A stretch of 64,000 nt of DNA from an uncultured Psychroflexus sp. GTDB lineage: Bacteria; Bacteroidota; Bacteroidia; Flavobacteriales; Flavobacteriaceae. The notes beneath the pieces were generated by a model. The model was not told where the DNA came from. It did no database searches and saw nothing but the letters and a program-made list of their open reading frames with translations. The DNA lies in contig CAJXLO010000001.1 of NCBI GenBank assembly GCA_913056525.1, positions 43,189 through 107,188 on the forward strand. Direction: 5' to 3'. Shown one piece after another: positions 43,516-51,747 of this stretch (position 1 is the stretch's first letter; every line of letters starts with the position of its first letter). Made by a program: the position numbers and the translations under genes.

Positions 43516-43547
43516 CAAAAATAGAGAAACCTTTTCAAGCAGAGCAA
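43516..43547 (-). promoter_or_regulatory. Promoter of rocD
   Basis: Minus-strand TTG (RC of 43545-43547), 21-nt spacer, TATTTTTG (RC of 43516-43523), 14 nt before the rocD ATG. Fits the Bacteroidota consensus. Confidence 0.45.
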
Positions 43548-43606
43548 TAAAGGACTAATTTAGGCTGATTTTAAATACAATAGGTATCTCATCTTATCGA
43601 AAAGAT

Positions 43607-43614
43607 TATTTTTG
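43607..43614 (+). promoter_or_regulatory. -7 element of rlmD
   Basis: TATTTTTG, followed by exactly 4 nt and the rlmD ATG at 43619; a nearly leaderless mRNA is predicted. Confidence 0.5.
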
Positions 43615-43618
43615 CGTC

Positions 43619-45028
43619 ATGCCAAGAAGGAAAGCCAAGAGAAAGGAATTTGAGAACATCAGGGTTAAGGATGTAGGTAGCAAAGGAAAAGGGATTGCCA
43701 ATGCTCCTGATGGAAGGATCATTTTTATCGATCAGGCGATACCTGGAGATGAAGTGGACGTACTTACCTATAAAAAGCGGAAAGCCTACTATATGGCAAA
43801 AACCACTTACTTCCATAATCGTTCCAGGCATCGGACTACTCCTAGGTGTGTTCACTTTGGCACTTGCGGTGGATGTAAATGGCAGCATTTTGAATACGAA
43901 GCTCAACTTTATTATAAGGAAAAAGAAGTCTTGGAGAACCTGAAACGGATAGGTAAATTGGATATAAAAGATTCTCATCCTATATTAGGGAATGAAGAGA
44001 TCTATTTTTATCGCAATAAAATGGAATTCTCATTTAGCAACAAGAGATGGTTAACCCAGGATGAGATAAACACGGAACAGGAGATAGAAAACAAGACTGC
44101 CTTAGGTTTGCATATTCCCGGTATGTGGGATAAAGTACTTGACCTTAAGGAGTGCCATTTACAGAAAGAGCCTAGTGATGATATCAGATTACAACTTAAG
44201 CGATTTGCCGATGAAAAAAGCTTTACTTTCTTTGACCCGCATGAGCAAACCGGACTTCTAAGGAACGTGATGATCCGAACCTCACGAACAGGTCAAGTGA
44301 TGGTAGTAATGCAGTTCTTTAATAATGAGCCGGATAATATCCGTCAGATCATGGATTTCCTCCGCGATACTTTTCCGCAGATCGCTTCTTTGCAATATAT
44401 CATCAACCAAAAGAAGAATGACTCGATCTATGATCAACAAGTCCATCTTTACTACGGGTGTGATCATATCATAGAAAAAATGCAGGACCTTAAATTCCAG
44501 ATCAGACCCAAGTCCTTTTATCAAACCAATTCCAAACAGGCAGAAATCCTGTACGCGCGATTAAAAGAACTCCTCAACCTAAAAGGGGATGAACTTGTTC
44601 TTGATCTTTACAGCGGTATCGGTTCTATTGCGCTTTCACTTGCAAAAGATTGTAAGAAAGTAATCGGTGTGGAAGTGATAGAGGATGCTGTAAAAGATGC
44701 GAACAAGAACGCTGAGCTTAATAATATCGATAATGCATCGTTCTTAAAAGGAGAAACTCAAGATGTTCTTAATGAGAAGCTTATAAAGAGGAACGGAAGA
44801 CCGGACATTATTGTCGTGGATCCACCCAGAGAAGGCCTTCATAAAAATGTGGTTAAAATGATCAGAGAAATCCATCCGGCTAAACTCGCTTACGTAAGTT
44901 GTAATTCTGCTACACAGGCGCGTGATATGGAAATGTTGAAGGACCTTTATAGCATTGACCACGTACAACCAGTAGATATGTTCCCGAACACTTATCATAC
45001 AGAAAACATAGTAATCGCAACATCATGA
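43619..45028 (+). CDS. rlmD: 23S rRNA (uracil-5-)-methyltransferase RlmD
   Basis: A 469-residue TrmA/RumA-family enzyme that methylates C5 of a uracil in 23S rRNA. An N-terminal TRAM domain (DVGSKGKGIANAPDGRIIF) is followed by a 4Fe-4S cluster motif CVHFGTCGGCKW, with the fourth Cys in LKECHLQ. The SAM-binding motif is LDLYSGIGSIALSLA, the substrate-binding motif VVDPPREGLHKNVV, and the nucleophilic Cys YVSCNSATQARD. The family contains RlmD, RlmCD and TrmA-like members, so the exact uracil target is inferred. The ATG is the first codon of the TRAM domain region. Confidence 0.93.
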   Translation: MPRRKAKRKEFENIRVKDVGSKGKGIANAPDGRIIFIDQAIPGDEVDVLTYKKRKAYYMAKTTYFHNRSRHRTTPRCVHFGTCGGCKWQHFEYEAQLYYKEKEVLENLKRIGKLDIKDSHPILGNEEIYFYRNKMEFSFSNKRWLTQDEINTEQEIENKTALGLHIPGMWDKVLDLKECHLQKEPSDDIRLQLKRFADEKSFTFFDPHEQTGLLRNVMIRTSRTGQVMVVMQFFNNEPDNIRQIMDFLRDTFPQIASLQYIINQKKNDSIYDQQVHLYYGCDHIIEKMQDLKFQIRPKSFYQTNSKQAEILYARLKELLNLKGDELVLDLYSGIGSIALSLAKDCKKVIGVEVIEDAVKDANKNAELNNIDNASFLKGETQDVLNEKLIKRNGRPDIIVVDPPREGLHKNVVKMIREIHPAKLAYVSCNSATQARDMEMLKDLYSIDHVQPVDMFPNTYHTENIVIATS

Positions 45029-45501
45029 AAAGCTTAGCTTTAGCTTGTATCATCCTTTTACTAATTCCAGGTTGTCAACGAGATGACCTCTGCGGAGAAA
45101 ACTTTCAGGTGACACCTAAGTTAAATATTGAGTTCTATGATATTGCAGAGCCTGAAGAGCTCAAATCATATGGTTCTTTAAGATTGATCAACGATGAGAT
45201 AGGTGATACCCTGGACATTGAAGGCGGAAATGACACGTCTATTCCCTTAGCGACCAATGCTGATCAAACCACCTTTCGTTTTATCAAGAACATCGATTCT
45301 GATGAACCCCAGGAAGATACGGTTCGGTTCAATTACTCAAGGAGAAATGAATATGTGAACAGAGCCTGTGGATTTAAGATAGAATATGTGGACCTACAAG
45401 TTCAGATCACAGATAATGATGAAAGATGGATCAAGAATACCAATGTAAGAAAAAGTGTAATCCGATCAGATGAGAATATCCACCTTTTTATGTTCCATTA
45501 G
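45025..45501 (+). CDS. DUF6452 family lipoprotein
   Basis: A 158-residue exported protein. The signal peptide ends LLIPGCQRDD, a lipobox, so a lipoprotein. The mature part has conserved Cys (DDLCGENF; NRACGFKIEY) that could form a disulfide, and many short strands. I recognise the DUF6452 pattern; the function is unknown. It overlaps rlmD by 4 nt and the next gene by 32 nt, and in flavobacteria DUF6452 and DUF6048 genes usually follow rlmD, as here. Confidence 0.78.
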   Translation: MKSLALACIILLLIPGCQRDDLCGENFQVTPKLNIEFYDIAEPEELKSYGSLRLINDEIGDTLDIEGGNDTSIPLATNADQTTFRFIKNIDSDEPQEDTVRFNYSRRNEYVNRACGFKIEYVDLQVQITDNDERWIKNTNVRKSVIRSDENIHLFMFH

Positions 45502-46177
45502 CTTTCTCATTTTCTTTATGACAGCTAATGCTCAGCAAGATTCCATATCTTATCAGGAAAGGTATGGACTAAGTTTGGGCATTGACCTTAACAAAGCAAC
45601 AAGGTCCGTCTATGATGATGATTTTCAAGGCCTTCAATTCTATGGCGATTACAGGTTGACCGATGAAGTTTTCCTGGCTGCTGAGATAGGTATTGATGAT
45701 ATGATATACAGCAACCCTGTGCTCGTTAAGAATACTACGGGTTCGTACTTGAAGTTAGGAGCCAACTGGAACGTTTATGATAATTGGATAGGTATGCAAA
45801 ACCAAATTTATGTAGGTGGTAGGTTAGGCGTTTCCAGTTTTTCACATGAGATACAGGAGTTTGAGATATCCACGAGAGATGATTTCTTCGGGGAAGACAT
45901 CAGATTCGTCAACCGCGAGTTCAACGACCTTCTTGCTACCTGGGTAGAAATGCAATTGGGTATAAGAGTAGAACTGGTAAAGAATATTTTCCTGGGCGCG
46001 CACATACAGTTCAAGGCAAAGACCAGTGCTACTGAGATCAACAATTTTGACCATCTTTATATTCCCGGCTTCTTTGAGACCAGCGATAGTTCGAGCTTTG
46101 GTGTAGGTTGGGGATATACACTGAGCTATTTGATACCATTGAAGAAAGTGCTCAGGAAACAAGCTGTGAACAATTAA
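45470..46177 (+). CDS. DUF6048 family outer-membrane protein
   Basis: A 235-residue exported protein with a signal peptide ending MTANAQQ. The mature part is a run of amphipathic strands (GLSLGIDLNKATR; FYGDYRLTDEVFLAAEIGID; YVGGRLGVSSFSHEI; VEMQLGIRVELVKNIFLGAHIQFK). This fits a small eight- to ten-stranded beta-barrel. DUF6048 is a Bacteroidota family of unknown function linked to DUF6452. The start overlaps the DUF6452 gene by 32 nt, the longest same-strand overlap in the window. Confidence 0.78.
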   Translation: MRISTFLCSISFLIFFMTANAQQDSISYQERYGLSLGIDLNKATRSVYDDDFQGLQFYGDYRLTDEVFLAAEIGIDDMIYSNPVLVKNTTGSYLKLGANWNVYDNWIGMQNQIYVGGRLGVSSFSHEIQEFEISTRDDFFGEDIRFVNREFNDLLATWVEMQLGIRVELVKNIFLGAHIQFKAKTSATEINNFDHLYIPGFFETSDSSSFGVGWGYTLSYLIPLKKVLRKQAVNN

Positions 46178-46181
46178 AAAT

Positions 46182-46483
46182 AGCAAGTCCATAAGCCGAA
46201 TTCTGTACTGGTAACCAGCTCTTATCATTTATCTGGGACCTTTGTTACCAAAGGCCTCAAGCTACCTACCCAACGACATTCGGCCGCACTAGCCTACTTC
46301 GTCGTCCTATTCGGTATTACACCTCACAGAGTTTACCTGATTTCACTACAGCACTACCTGTACATACTTTCTGTTGCACTTGTCCTTATCTTACGATAGA
46401 CGGATGTTATCCGCTGTGATGTGCTATGGTGTTCGGACTTTCCTCCCTGACGATTAACGTCAGGGCGATAAGATGAACTTGCT
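46182..46483 (-). ncRNA. rnpB: RNase P RNA
   Basis: The catalytic RNA of ribonuclease P, which trims the 5' ends of tRNA precursors. On the minus strand the 5' part has the universal GGAGGAAAGUCCGAACACC and the 3' part has ACAGAAUUCGGCUUAUGGAC. The ends form helix P1: AGCAAGUUCAU pairs with AUGGACUUGCU over 11 base pairs (one G-U). The P4-forming and J-region segments are in the right order, and the length of about 302 nt fits a compact bacterial type A RNA lacking some peripheral helices. A TATATTTG element 6 nt upstream of P1 marks the promoter. It lies convergent to the DUF6048 gene, 4 nt from its stop codon. Confidence 0.96.
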
Positions 46484-46489
46484 ATTATT

Positions 46490-46497
46490 CAAATATA
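46490..46497 (-). promoter_or_regulatory. -7 element of rnpB
   Basis: Minus-strand TATATTTG, 6 nt before the first base of helix P1. Useful as an internal calibration: transcription starts within about 4-7 nt of the TTTG in this genome. Confidence 0.6.
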
Positions 46498-46649
46498 ATC
46501 TATACGATACTTAATTTTACTCAATATGATTATCAAGATAATCTGTAGATCAACATGATGAATGATAACACCAACATCGGTCAGTAAGGATAAATTGATC
46601 ATCAAGTTGATATAAAGTTTACTTTAATGTACAGAACCATCAATGATCT

Positions 46650-47273
46650 TTAAAAGACCTTCTTATCTTCTGGTATCGGTTGAAAATTATAAGGAAATAG
46701 GATCTTTATGTTCTCGTAAGTATCCTCAATGGCTGCTTTTGTTCCATCAAGATCTTTCCAAACCGCCTGTTCTATCCCTTCTGAGGTTTCCGGTTTTAGC
46801 GCTCCTGTATATTTGGTATGCATCTCAAACCAAAAGGTCTCTTTAAGCTTATAACCGTCGTTCGTTGAGATGATATGATAGGTAGGCTGTATCAATTTCT
46901 TGACAACCAGGTCTTTTACCTGAGTTTCCTCTATGACCTCCCTAACGGCCGATTCCTCTATGGTCTCGTTCTTCTCGGTCTTTCCTTTAGGAAGGTCCCA
47001 TCTTCCTTTACGATGGATAAACAATATTTGTCCGTTCCTATTAATGACCAGTCCACCACCGGCAATAACGGTCTTTAACTTCTTCTTAAGGTGTTTCAAC
47101 AACTTTTCCTCTTTCTTATGATAAAGGTTCAGATTTTTTAGTTTTCCGCTCTCCACCTTTTTCAAGATCTTTTGAAGATTGGTTTTTTTTATAGGCAGGG
47201 AAGTAAAATCCTTTCCAAAATCTTTTTGAGTAGACAATATTATGAGCCTGTCGTTGAGGAAAACTTTGTACAT
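46650..47273 (-). CDS. NUDIX hydrolase
   Basis: A 207-residue NUDIX enzyme. The Nudix box reads GKTEKNETIEESAVREVIEET then Gln-Val; the standard pattern G-x5-E-x7-REUxEE-x-G-U is kept except that the last Gly is Gln. The core EE pair for magnesium binding is intact. An N-terminal extension of about 70 residues (KKTNLQKILKKVESGKLK) precedes the domain. Family members hydrolyse nucleoside diphosphates linked to another moiety; the substrate here is not known. Its ATG is only 7 nt from the divergent pyrE ATG, and both lie in one palindrome. Confidence 0.88.
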   Translation of the reverse strand: MYKVFLNDRLIILSTQKDFGKDFTSLPIKKTNLQKILKKVESGKLKNLNLYHKKEEKLLKHLKKKLKTVIAGGGLVINRNGQILFIHRKGRWDLPKGKTEKNETIEESAVREVIEETQVKDLVVKKLIQPTYHIISTNDGYKLKETFWFEMHTKYTGALKPETSEGIEQAVWKDLDGTKAAIEDTYENIKILFPYNFQPIPEDKKVF

Positions 47274-47276
47274 TTG
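47269..47276 (+). promoter_or_regulatory. -7 element of pyrE
   Basis: TACATTTG (TAnnTTTG consensus), 4 nt before the pyrE ATG. TTG at 47254-47256 is 12 nt upstream, too close for a canonical -33. It overlaps the divergent NUDIX start codon. Confidence 0.45.
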
Positions 47277-47283
47277 TCAAATG
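47271..47283. repeat. 13-bp palindrome joining the NUDIX and pyrE start codons
   Basis: CATTTG-T-CAAATG. The left CAT is the NUDIX start codon on the minus strand; the right ATG is the pyrE start. TTTG lies 4 nt before the ATG on both strands. Confidence 0.7.
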
Positions 47284-47949
47284 ATTTTTAATGAGCAATC
47301 AGCTAAAATAATAGCGCAATTCTTATTGCAAATAAAAGCAATAAAATTGGAAACACATAAACCTTTTACCTGGGCAAGCGGTTTGCGATCCCCGATCTAT
47401 TGTGATAACAGATTGATTCTTTCCTATCCAGATATTAGGAATCATGTGGTCTACGATCTAAGCAAGGAGATAGAACAAAGTTCAGGTCTGCCAGATGCTA
47501 TAATAGGCGTTGCCACAGGAGCGATAGGAATAGGAGCGCTAGTAGCCAGTGAACTCGGTGTTCCTTTTGCTTACGTCCGACCAAAGCCAAAGTCTCACGG
47601 AAGAGAGAATCAGGTGGAAGGACATATAGAGGAATATGCAAAGGTTGTTGTCATAGAAGATCTTATAAGCACCGGTAAAAGTAGTCTTGAAGCGGTTGAT
47701 ACCATCAATAAATCCATCAATGTAAAGGTGAAGGCCATAGCAGCTATATTTGACTATGGTTTTGAAGAAACCCGAAAGCGTTTTGAAGAACAAGAAATGG
47801 ACTATTATTCACTGAGCGATTATGATAACCTGATCGACCAGGCCTATCAAACCAATTATTTAGCACAGAGCGACCTTGAACCCCTACGATCGTGGCGAAA
47901 AGACCCAAAAAACTGGATCAAAAAATTCAACCATGGAATTAAAAACTGA
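47281..47949 (+). CDS. pyrE: Orotate phosphoribosyltransferase
   Basis: A 222-residue PyrE making orotidine 5'-monophosphate from orotate and PRPP in pyrimidine synthesis. Family motifs: FTWASGLRSPIYCDNR, VATGAIGIGALVA, the flexible-loop RPKPKSHGRENQVEG, and the PRPP-binding VVVIEDLISTGKSSLEA. The ORF track starts at a TTG (47242); the ATG at 47281 gives the family N-terminus (MIFNEQSAKIIAQFLL). It overlaps the SRPBCC gene by 17 nt. Its transcription must start inside or at the palindrome shared with the NUDIX gene. Confidence 0.96.
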   Translation: MIFNEQSAKIIAQFLLQIKAIKLETHKPFTWASGLRSPIYCDNRLILSYPDIRNHVVYDLSKEIEQSSGLPDAIIGVATGAIGIGALVASELGVPFAYVRPKPKSHGRENQVEGHIEEYAKVVVIEDLISTGKSSLEAVDTINKSINVKVKAIAAIFDYGFEETRKRFEEQEMDYYSLSDYDNLIDQAYQTNYLAQSDLEPLRSWRKDPKNWIKKFNHGIKN

Positions 47950-48334
47950 TAAAAAGATCATTAATAAGGAACAAAAAGAAGTTTTTGAATTCCTTGAACA
48001 TCCTGCTAACTTTGAAGAGCTTATGCCTAGTTCCATAGAGAAGTTCGAGCTCGTGGAAAAAGACCAGTTCAATTTTCAGCTGAGCGGAATGCCTGAAATA
48101 AGATTAAAAATGGCATCTATGACTCAACCAGATGAAATTATATTGACCTCAGCATCTGACAAGTTCGAATTTGATTTGATCATTCACATTGGCAATGTGA
48201 ATGGTAGCAAGTCAGAAGTGCAACTGTTATTTACGGGAAATTTCAACAGTATGATGGCGATGATGATCAAAAATCCGATCTCAAAGTTCATCAACAAGCT
48301 TGTGGAGAACCTGGAAATGAAATATCAGGCCTGA
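47933..48334 (+). CDS. SRPBCC (START-like) family protein
   Basis: A 133-residue protein of the helix-grip SRPBCC fold: an N-terminal helix (INKEQKEVFEFLEHPANFEELMP), antiparallel strands (FNFQLSGMPEIRLKMAS; EIILTSASDKFEFDLIIHIG) and a long C-terminal helix. The family binds hydrophobic ligands; the ligand is unknown. In flavobacteria it commonly follows pyrE. The ORF track extends upstream at a shared frame inside pyrE; the ATG at 47933 is more plausible. It overlaps the convergent biotin ligase gene by 10 bp. Confidence 0.8.
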   Translation: MELKTDKKIINKEQKEVFEFLEHPANFEELMPSSIEKFELVEKDQFNFQLSGMPEIRLKMASMTQPDEIILTSASDKFEFDLIIHIGNVNGSKSEVQLLFTGNFNSMMAMMIKNPISKFINKLVENLEMKYQA

Positions 48335-49059
48335 CCCAGAAACTTGATCTCTTTAATATCGTGTTCATTCATCACATGATCATTAATATCGTATACCTGT
48401 AACTTTCCGTAGTTTGAAACTCCTTGTATGATGCCATGGAATTCCTTACCATTCCAGTCTTGAAATATGCTTTTTTTCTGAAATAGGTACATTCTTTTAT
48501 AATATTCATCGATATCGACCTTTAATAGCTCTTGTTTATCAAGTTGTTCCATATTAGCTATCAATAGTTGTAACATCCGATCCACCTCAACGTCGCTACC
48601 TGTTTCAAGCGCTACGGATGTTGCATTGGGAAGTCCCGGAAAATCGGTCTGATTGACATTGATCCCTATCCCTATGATCGCACTTTTCAGTTTTTGTCCA
48701 GACAAAGTGTTCTCGATCAATATTCCACATAGTTTCTTACCATTATCTGTCAAAATGTCGTTAGGCCATTTGATTTGACAAAATTCCAAACCTAGCTCAT
48801 CTAACGTTCTCAATATGGCCAAAGCCACATAAATAGATAAATTGAACTGCTCATCTACTTGAATGCCTATATCAGGAAAATAAAAACTACAAGTCAGGTT
48901 TTTATAAGGTTCTGATGTCCATTTGTTCCCAAGTTGACCTCTACCTTGCAGTTGAGAGTTCGCATAAAGACAAATCGGTCCTTTCATATCAGTTTCCGTT
49001 AACATATCCTTGATCTCCTGATTCGTTGATAACGTGGCACGTCGTTTGATAATATGCAT
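48325..49059 (-). CDS. birA: Biotin-[acetyl-CoA-carboxylase] ligase
   Basis: A 244-residue monofunctional biotin protein ligase that adenylates biotin and attaches it to a carrier-protein lysine. The biotinyl-AMP loop is GRGQLGNKWTS, followed by QIKWPNDILTDNGKKLCGILIE and SAIIGIGINVNQ. A short C-terminal SH3-like domain is present. There is no N-terminal helix-turn-helix, so it is not a transcriptional repressor like E. coli BirA. The ATG at 49059 (MHIIKRRATLSTNQE) is preferred over the longer ORF-track start. It is divergent from rsfS, with TATTTTTG 6 nt upstream of the ATG. Confidence 0.94.
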   Translation of the reverse strand: MHIIKRRATLSTNQEIKDMLTETDMKGPICLYANSQLQGRGQLGNKWTSEPYKNLTCSFYFPDIGIQVDEQFNLSIYVALAILRTLDELGLEFCQIKWPNDILTDNGKKLCGILIENTLSGQKLKSAIIGIGINVNQTDFPGLPNATSVALETGSDVEVDRMLQLLIANMEQLDKQELLKVDIDEYYKRMYLFQKKSIFQDWNGKEFHGIIQGVSNYGKLQVYDINDHVMNEHDIKEIKFLGQA

Positions 49060-49096
49060 AAAAAGCAAAAATAATATTTTGTTAAGTGCCAATTGG

Positions 49097-49104
49097 TATA
49101 TTTG
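49097..49104 (+). promoter_or_regulatory. -7 element of the rsfS-ftsH unit
   Basis: TATATTTG in the 77-bp gap between divergent birA and rsfS. A TTTG lies 15 nt upstream, somewhat closer than the usual 19-20 nt. Confidence 0.5.
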
Positions 49105-49136
49105 TAAAACAATAATTTTGCATTAAAATATCTAAT

Positions 49137-49508
49137 TTGAGTAAACAGATAAGCGAAGGTGAACTCTTAACCCATATTATAGATGGAATAGAGGATGTTA
49201 AGGGTCACCAGATCACGCTCTTAGACCTTAGAGACCTGGAAAACACAGTTTGTGATTACTTTGTTATCTGTAGTGGTAGCTCATCTACACAAGTAGAAGC
49301 GATAAAGAATTCCATAAATAAAACCTTAAGTAAACAACTGAAAGAAAAGCCCTGGCACATAGAAGATAGTCAAAATTCAGAATGGATCCTGATAGATTAT
49401 GTTGATATAGTTGTTCATATTTTCCAAAAACACATACGTGAATATTATAATTTGGAAGATATGTGGGGAGATGCGAGAATAGAAAGAATAACATCAGATT
49501 TTAATTAG
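49137..49508 (+). CDS. rsfS: Ribosome silencing factor RsfS
   Basis: A 123-residue RsfS (Iojap) protein that binds ribosomal protein L14 and blocks subunit joining under starvation. The motifs DYFVICSGSSSTQVEAI and DYVDIVVHIFQKHIREYYNLEDMWGDA define the family. The start codon is a TTG (TTGAGTAAACAG); no in-frame ATG fits the conserved N-terminus. ftsH begins 7 nt after its stop, so the two are probably co-transcribed, as in many flavobacteria. Confidence 0.94.
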   Translation: MSKQISEGELLTHIIDGIEDVKGHQITLLDLRDLENTVCDYFVICSGSSSTQVEAIKNSINKTLSKQLKEKPWHIEDSQNSEWILIDYVDIVVHIFQKHIREYYNLEDMWGDARIERITSDFN

Positions 49509-49515
49509 TTAGAGA

Positions 49516-51618
49516 ATGATAGAGAACAAGAATAAACAAAAAAAGAACACCAAGGGAGAACAAAACAATAATCCCAAAAAACCTAAGTTCAATTCCTACT
49601 GGATATATATTGGCGTAATATTACTTTTTATAGGTATTCAGTTCTTTGGTAATAGTGGTTTTGGAAGTGCAAAGGAGACTACGCCATCTGAATTCTACAG
49701 CTTCCTCAAAAATGGTGATGTTCGCGAGGTAGTGGTTTATAAGAACGAACGTGTCGCAGAGGTTTTCCTCAATGAAAGTGCCAAGGAAAAAACAACTCAT
49801 AAGGATTCAGGAAGTGAACAAGTTCTGCCTGGTTCTTCTGGACCTGATTACACTTTTGAGTTTGGTAGTATGGAAAATTTTGAGAACAAATTAAACGATA
49901 CCATTGATGATTATGAACTGAACACTGGTGTAAAATATGATACCAGACAAAATTTCTGGGGTGATATTTTTATCAGTCTGTTGCCCTTCATCGTTATCAT
50001 AGGAATATGGATCTTCATCATGCGAAGAATGAGCGGTGGCTCTGGCGGTGGCGGTCCTGGTGGTCAACTTTTCAACATTGGTAAATCTAAGGCCAAAGTT
50101 TTTGATGCTAATGAACATGTTAAGGTGAGCTTTAAAGATGTCGCCGGCTTAGAAGGAGCAAAAGAAGAGGTACAGGAAATCGTTGATTTCTTGAAAAAAC
50201 CAGATAAATATACTAATTTAGGAGGTAAAATTCCTAGAGGTGCTATTCTTGTAGGTCCTCCAGGTACAGGTAAGACCTTGTTAGCCAAAGCAGTGGCTGG
50301 TGAAGCGGAAGTTCCCTTTTTCTCGCTCTCAGGTTCAGATTTTGTTGAAATGTTCGTAGGTGTTGGTGCTTCACGTGTTAGGGATCTGTTCAAAAAAGCA
50401 AAAGAAAAATCACCCGCTATCATTTTCATCGATGAGATTGATGCAATAGGTAGAGCTCGCGGAAAGGGCAACATGTCAGGTTCGAATGATGAGCGTGAAA
50501 ACACGCTTAATTCACTCTTAATGGAAATGGATGGATTTGATAGTAATACGAACGTCATTGTTATGGCGGCAACGAACAGAGCTGATGTACTTGACAAGGC
50601 ATTAGTAAGAGCAGGAAGATTTGATAGACAAATATCCGTTGACCTACCAGACCTAAATGAAAGAAAAGAAATCTTTCAAGTTCACTTAAAACCCCTCAAA
50701 AAGGTATCTAAAGAACTGGACATCGAATTCCTTGCGAAGCAAACACCGGGATTCTCTGGAGCTGATATCGCCAATGCTTGTAATGAGGCGGCCCTGGTTG
50801 CTGCAAGAAATAATAGACAGGCAGTTGGAAAACAAGATTTCCTCGATGCCGTGGACCGTATTATCGGTGGCCTGGAAAAACGAAGTAAGATAATGACCGA
50901 AGAAGAAAAGAAAGCAATAGCTTTTCACGAATCTGGTCACGCAGCTGTAAGTTGGTTACTTGAACATGCCGCACCATTAGTAAAAGTTACCATAGTACCT
51001 AGAGGACAATCTTTGGGAGCGGCCTGGTATCTTCCAGAAGAACGATATATTGTCAGAACGGAGCAAATGTTAGATGAGATGTGTGCCGCACTTGGTGGAA
51101 GAGCTGCAGAGAAGATAACCTTTAATAAGATATCTACAGGCGCTTTGAGCGACCTGGAAAAAGTGACCAAACAGGCAAGAGCGATGGTCAGTGTCTATGG
51201 ACTTAATGAAAAATTGGGGAACTTGACCTTTTACGACTCATCCGGGCAGCAAGATTATGGTTTCACCAAACCGTACAGTGAAAAAACCTCTGAATTGATA
51301 GACGAGGAAATATCCAATATCATTGAAGAGCAATATCAACGAGCCCTAAGGATTCTTGAAGAGAACAAGGATAAGTTAGAAGAACTCGCTAATATGTTAT
51401 TAGAAAGAGAGGTCATCTTTAAGGACGATATGGAACAGATATTCGGAAAAAGACCTTGGAAGAAATCTAAAGTAGTTACCGGTAAAAAAGGAACAATGGC
51501 CAAGACCAATGGTAAGCTAGTTGATTCCATAGATAATGATGATGAAGAAGACGTTAAAGATGATGGAGAAAGCAATAGTACCGAGGAGCAGGAAAACGAG
51601 AAAAATAGCACGAATTAA
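49516..51618 (+). CDS. ftsH: ATP-dependent zinc metalloprotease FtsH
   Basis: A 700-residue membrane AAA+ protease that degrades unassembled or damaged membrane proteins and regulatory proteins. Two membrane helices (about residues 30-50 and 155-175) flank a periplasmic domain. The AAA domain has Walker A GPPGTGKT (about 249), Walker B IIFIDEIDAIG and the SRH region ATNRADVLDKALVRAGRFDRQ. The zinc site HESGH is at about residue 471. The C-terminal tail is highly acidic (DNDDEEDVKDDGES), as often seen in Bacteroidota. Assignment is certain. Confidence 0.98.
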   Translation: MIENKNKQKKNTKGEQNNNPKKPKFNSYWIYIGVILLFIGIQFFGNSGFGSAKETTPSEFYSFLKNGDVREVVVYKNERVAEVFLNESAKEKTTHKDSGSEQVLPGSSGPDYTFEFGSMENFENKLNDTIDDYELNTGVKYDTRQNFWGDIFISLLPFIVIIGIWIFIMRRMSGGSGGGGPGGQLFNIGKSKAKVFDANEHVKVSFKDVAGLEGAKEEVQEIVDFLKKPDKYTNLGGKIPRGAILVGPPGTGKTLLAKAVAGEAEVPFFSLSGSDFVEMFVGVGASRVRDLFKKAKEKSPAIIFIDEIDAIGRARGKGNMSGSNDERENTLNSLLMEMDGFDSNTNVIVMAATNRADVLDKALVRAGRFDRQISVDLPDLNERKEIFQVHLKPLKKVSKELDIEFLAKQTPGFSGADIANACNEAALVAARNNRQAVGKQDFLDAVDRIIGGLEKRSKIMTEEEKKAIAFHESGHAAVSWLLEHAAPLVKVTIVPRGQSLGAAWYLPEERYIVRTEQMLDEMCAALGGRAAEKITFNKISTGALSDLEKVTKQARAMVSVYGLNEKLGNLTFYDSSGQQDYGFTKPYSEKTSELIDEEISNIIEEQYQRALRILEENKDKLEELANMLLEREVIFKDDMEQIFGKRPWKKSKVVTGKKGTMAKTNGKLVDSIDNDDEEDVKDDGESNSTEEQENEKNSTN

Positions 51619-51695
51619 TAGACTCTCATGCCGATTATGGAATTGATGTAGTTCTAAAATTGATCATATATCTAATTAACTGATTTTTCACTTAA

Positions 51696-51728
51696 ACACG
51701 ACAAAATCGTGAAATATTTATATTTTTG
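51696..51728 (+). promoter_or_regulatory. Promoter region of the LUD-cdsA-psd unit with inverted repeat
   Basis: TATTTTTG at 51721-51728 is the likely -7 element, 19 nt before the ATG at 51748. Upstream, CACGA-CAAAA-TCGTG (51697-51711) forms a 5-bp dyad at the place where a regulator could act. No -33 TTG is apparent. Confidence 0.4.
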
Positions 51729-51747
51729 GGATGAATTAAAGAATTAG

